A DNA stretch of 9,317 bases from Bacteroidales bacterium. GTDB lineage: Bacteria > Bacteroidota > Bacteroidia > Bacteroidales > VadinHA17. The stretch is taken from the NCBI GenBank assembly GCA_003162595.1, contig PMNJ01000315.1:3568-12884 (forward strand). The letters run 5' to 3'. The number at the start of each line of letters is the position of its first letter. The stretch's first letter is position 1. Positions 6,535-9,317 of this stretch are shown here, piece by piece. Both the position numbers and the translations under genes were made by a program. The notes under the pieces were generated by a model. The model had not been told where the DNA came from and searched no databases. It saw only the letters and a list, made by a program, of their open reading frames with translations.

Positions 6535-9317
6535 ATGATAGCCGATACCTTTATAAAACGTCCGATCACAGCCATAGTGATTTCATTGGTTCTGGTTATT
6601 GTAGGAACATTGGCCATACTCAACCTGCCAGTCAGTCAATATCCCGATATTACTCCGCCAGTGGTCCAGATATCAAGCCAGTATACAGGTGCTGACGCTA
6701 CAACTGTGGAACAAACTGTTACTACGCCGATAGAGATACAGGTTAATGGTGTCCCGGGAATGAATTACCTGCAGAGTAACAGCACAAACGATGGTCGTTC
6801 GACAATGAATGTCTATTTTGATATTGGAACCAATGTTGATATTGCAACCACCGAAGTTCAGAACAGGGTTAATATTGCGACACCTATTCTGCCTGATGAA
6901 GTGAAAAGGCTGGGTATTACTGTTCGCAGGCGTAATCCAAGCGGACTTCTCAATGTAGCTATCTACTCTCCGAAAGGAACCCATAGCATTCAGTTTCTCG
7001 ATAATTATACAAACATATTTGTCAGGGATGCTCTTTTGAGGGTTAAGGGTGTCGGTGATATTTACGCAAGAACCGATGATTTCAGCATGCGCATCTGGCT
7101 CAACCCCGATAAAATGGCAAGCTTGGGGTTGACAGCCGGTGATGTTCTTAATGCCGTTCAGGATCAGAATGTGCAGGTAGCTGCCGGATCAATTGGTACA
7201 CCCCCTCAACCATCAAACCAACCTTTTGAATATACTGCAAGGGTTAACGGAAGACTCAGCAGTGTTGATGATTTCAAAAACATTGTTGTCAGGTTTAATC
7301 CTCTTGCCGGTTCTATTGTTTACTTGAAGGATATTGCTCGTGTTGAGTTAGGTAAATTCAACTATTCAGGGATGTCATTTGTTGACAAACAACGTGCAGC
7401 ATACATGATGATATACCAGACTCCGGGAAGCAATTCTCTTGATGTCGCCAAAGGTGTTTACAATGCGTTGGCCCAGCTTAGTAAGTCTTTTCCAAATGAT
7501 GTTGCTTATAGCGTTCCATTCGAATCTGTTACAGTAGTAAAGGAATCTATAAGTGAAGTTGTCAAAACTCTGCTTGAAGCATTAGCGCTGGTAGTGCTGG
7601 TTGTATTTATTTTTCTGCAGGACTGGCGTTCTACAATTATTCCTGTTCTTGCCATACCTGTGTCAATAATAGGCACTTTCATTTTCTTCATTCCTCTTGG
7701 TTTTACTATTAATAAGCTTACACTCTTCGGTTTTGTACTTGCAATCGGTATCGTCGTTGATGACGCAATAATAGTAGTTGAAGCTGTACAGCGTTATATG
7801 GAAGAACAACATCTCACTCCAAAAGAAGCTGCTCACAAAGCTATGGCAGATATATCGGGACCAGTCGTTGCCATAGCCCTTGTACTCGCTGCGGTATTTG
7901 TCCCGGCCGGTTTTTTACCGGGTATTATCGGCAGGTTGTATCAGCAATTTGCTATTACTATAGCCATTTCAGTACTGATATCGGCATTTATTGCTCTGTC
8001 TCTCACTCCTGCTTTATGCTCCCTGTTTCTGAAGCCTCATCATATTAATAAATCTTCAAAAGGACTTAACTACATATTCTTTCATTTTAATAAATGGTTC
8101 AACAGTAGGACAGAGGGATATACAAACAACGTAAGGAGTGCTATAAAGCATTCGCGTTATATAGTCATACTTTTGATATTAATAGTCTTTGGTGCTTATG
8201 TAATGCTTGTTAAAAAGCCCACAGCTTTCATTCCCCTGGAGGATGAAGGACGTTTGTATATAACATTCGAACTTCCAGAAGCTTCTTCCACTTCGCGCAC
8301 GGTGGAAGTGCTTAAGAAGATAATGGATATATTGAGTGAAATCAAAGGGGTAGATCATTATTCTGCGATCTCGGGACTCAATGTAGTTTCCGGTGCTACC
8401 AAAACCAACAGTGGCACTCTGTTTTGCCAGTTGAAACCATGGGATGAGCGCAAAAGCAAATCCGAACAGATTTCTGCATTAATGGCTCATATGCAGTCAA
8501 AATTCGCAGCGATACGGGAGGCAAATATTATAGTCATAGCTCCACCTGCCATACCGGGACTAGGTGCTACCGGCGGATTTACTTTTGAGTTGCAGCAACG
8601 AGAAAGCAATGACGATGTGAAAACCTTCGAGCGAAATGTAAATGCATTCATGGCTGCTGCCAATAAACGTCCTGAAATTGCACGCGCTATCACTTTCTTC
8701 AATGCACGCACTCCCAATTATCAACTCACTGTTGACCGTGATAAATGCGAAAAGATGGGTGTTAACCTGTCTGAAGTCTTTAATACAATTCAGACATTTC
8801 TCGGCAGTACCTATATAAATGACTTCACTATATATAACAGGAATTTCCACGTAATTGCCCAGGCAGATACTCTTTTCAGAAATGACATTGTTGATATGGA
8901 TAAATATTATGTCCGTAATCAGCAGGGCACTATGCTGCCATTAAGCTCTGTGATGAATTCCAAAGTAAGTGAGAGCGCATCAATGCTTTCTCATTATAAT
9001 CTTTACCGCATGGCTGAATTTGTAGGTGATGCAAAAGCCGGATATAGTTCCGGGCAGGCTATCAAAGCATTGCAGGAAACAGCACAGCAGGTGCTTCCAA
9101 AAGGATATGGGTATGAATTTTCAGGTCTGAGCCGTGAAGAGCTGAAAGCAGGTAACACTTCCACCTATATTTTCATACTTTCACTGCTTTTCGTCTTCCT
9201 GTTTCTTTCTGCCTTGTATGAAAGCTGGACAGTTCCATTCACAATCCTTCTCGGCGTTCCACTCGCTGCCTTCGGAGCAATATTGGCGCTGACATTAAAT
9301 AAATCTCTGACAGATAA
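6535..9317 (+). CDS. RND efflux pump permease (HAE1/AcrB family), 3' end outside the window
   Basis: The inner-membrane proton/drug antiporter of the tripartite pump. The ATG at 6535 gives the classic start MIADTFIKRPITAIVIS. The frame then stays open to the window edge, with 927 codons visible of about 1040-1060 expected. Seen in order are helix 1 (about 11-29), the first porter half (SQYPDITPPVVQI, YTGADATTVEQTV, then VGDIYARTDDFSMRIWLNPDKM), helices 2-6 (about 343-500), helix 7 (541-558), the second porter half (FIPLEDEG, PAIPGLGATGGFTFEL, GSTYINDF), helix 8 (about 876-897) and most of helix 9. Helix 4 reads FVLAIGIVVDDAIIVVEAV; D409 and D410 match the proton-relay pair D407/D408 of AcrB. 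The relay lysine of helix 10 lies beyond the edge and cannot be checked. Spacing from the adaptor is 35 bases, which implies one transcript. The protein aligns almost collinearly with AcrB, pointing to the hydrophobe/amphiphile (drug) branch rather than the metal branch. Actual substrates are unknown. Confidence 0.96.
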   Translation, partial: MIADTFIKRPITAIVISLVLVIVGTLAILNLPVSQYPDITPPVVQISSQYTGADATTVEQTVTTPIEIQVNGVPGMNYLQSNSTNDGRSTMNVYFDIGTNVDIATTEVQNRVNIATPILPDEVKRLGITVRRRNPSGLLNVAIYSPKGTHSIQFLDNYTNIFVRDALLRVKGVGDIYARTDDFSMRIWLNPDKMASLGLTAGDVLNAVQDQNVQVAAGSIGTPPQPSNQPFEYTARVNGRLSSVDDFKNIVVRFNPLAGSIVYLKDIARVELGKFNYSGMSFVDKQRAAYMMIYQTPGSNSLDVAKGVYNALAQLSKSFPNDVAYSVPFESVTVVKESISEVVKTLLEALALVVLVVFIFLQDWRSTIIPVLAIPVSIIGTFIFFIPLGFTINKLTLFGFVLAIGIVVDDAIIVVEAVQRYMEEQHLTPKEAAHKAMADISGPVVAIALVLAAVFVPAGFLPGIIGRLYQQFAITIAISVLISAFIALSLTPALCSLFLKPHHINKSSKGLNYIFFHFNKWFNSRTEGYTNNVRSAIKHSRYIVILLILIVFGAYVMLVKKPTAFIPLEDEGRLYITFELPEASSTSRTVEVLKKIMDILSEIKGVDHYSAISGLNVVSGATKTNSGTLFCQLKPWDERKSKSEQISALMAHMQSKFAAIREANIIVIAPPAIPGLGATGGFTFELQQRESNDDVKTFERNVNAFMAAANKRPEIARAITFFNARTPNYQLTVDRDKCEKMGVNLSEVFNTIQTFLGSTYINDFTIYNRNFHVIAQADTLFRNDIVDMDKYYVRNQQGTMLPLSSVMNSKVSESASMLSHYNLYRMAEFVGDAKAGYSSGQAIKALQETAQQVLPKGYGYEFSGLSREELKAGNTSTYIFILSLLFVFLFLSALYESWTVPFTILLGVPLAAFGAILALTLNKSLTD

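Overview
The window most likely comes from the chromosome of a member of the Bacteroidota (a Bacteroidales-like organism). The evidence is an AT-rich base composition, a GH92 alpha-mannosidase of the kind abundant in that phylum, no clear Shine-Dalgarno sequences before the genes, and a TAnnTTTG-type -7 promoter box. All genes read on the plus strand, and no stretch over 300 bases lacks a gene. The genus cannot be told from this sequence.

Left part (1-2460): a GH92 glycoside hydrolase enters from beyond the left edge and ends at 2085. Its reading frame is open from base 1, so the GTG at 58 is an internal valine codon and not a start. Directly after its stop lies the C-terminal half of a metallo-beta-lactamase-fold hydrolase. 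It keeps the distal metal-ligand motifs but has no room for the N-terminal HxHxDH motif, so it is probably a gene remnant.

Middle (2479-3795): a complete 12-helix MFS exporter of the MFS_3/EntS-like type starts 18 bases after the remnant. A 118-base intergenic gap (3796-3913) follows and carries a good Bacteroidota -7 box.

Right part (3914-9317): an efflux operon in the order outer-membrane channel (TolC family), periplasmic adaptor lipoprotein (HlyD/AcrA family), inner-membrane RND pump (HAE1/AcrB family). Together they would form one tripartite, proton-driven pump spanning both membranes. The pump gene starts at 6535 and is still open at the right edge. About 927 residues are visible, including the paired aspartates of the proton relay, while roughly the last 120 residues lie outside.

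I found no clearly novel system. The observations most worth a second look are the half MBL gene abutting the mannosidase, the unusual residue at the adaptor's channel-binding tip, and the short repeats around the efflux operon promoter and in the TolC-adaptor spacer.
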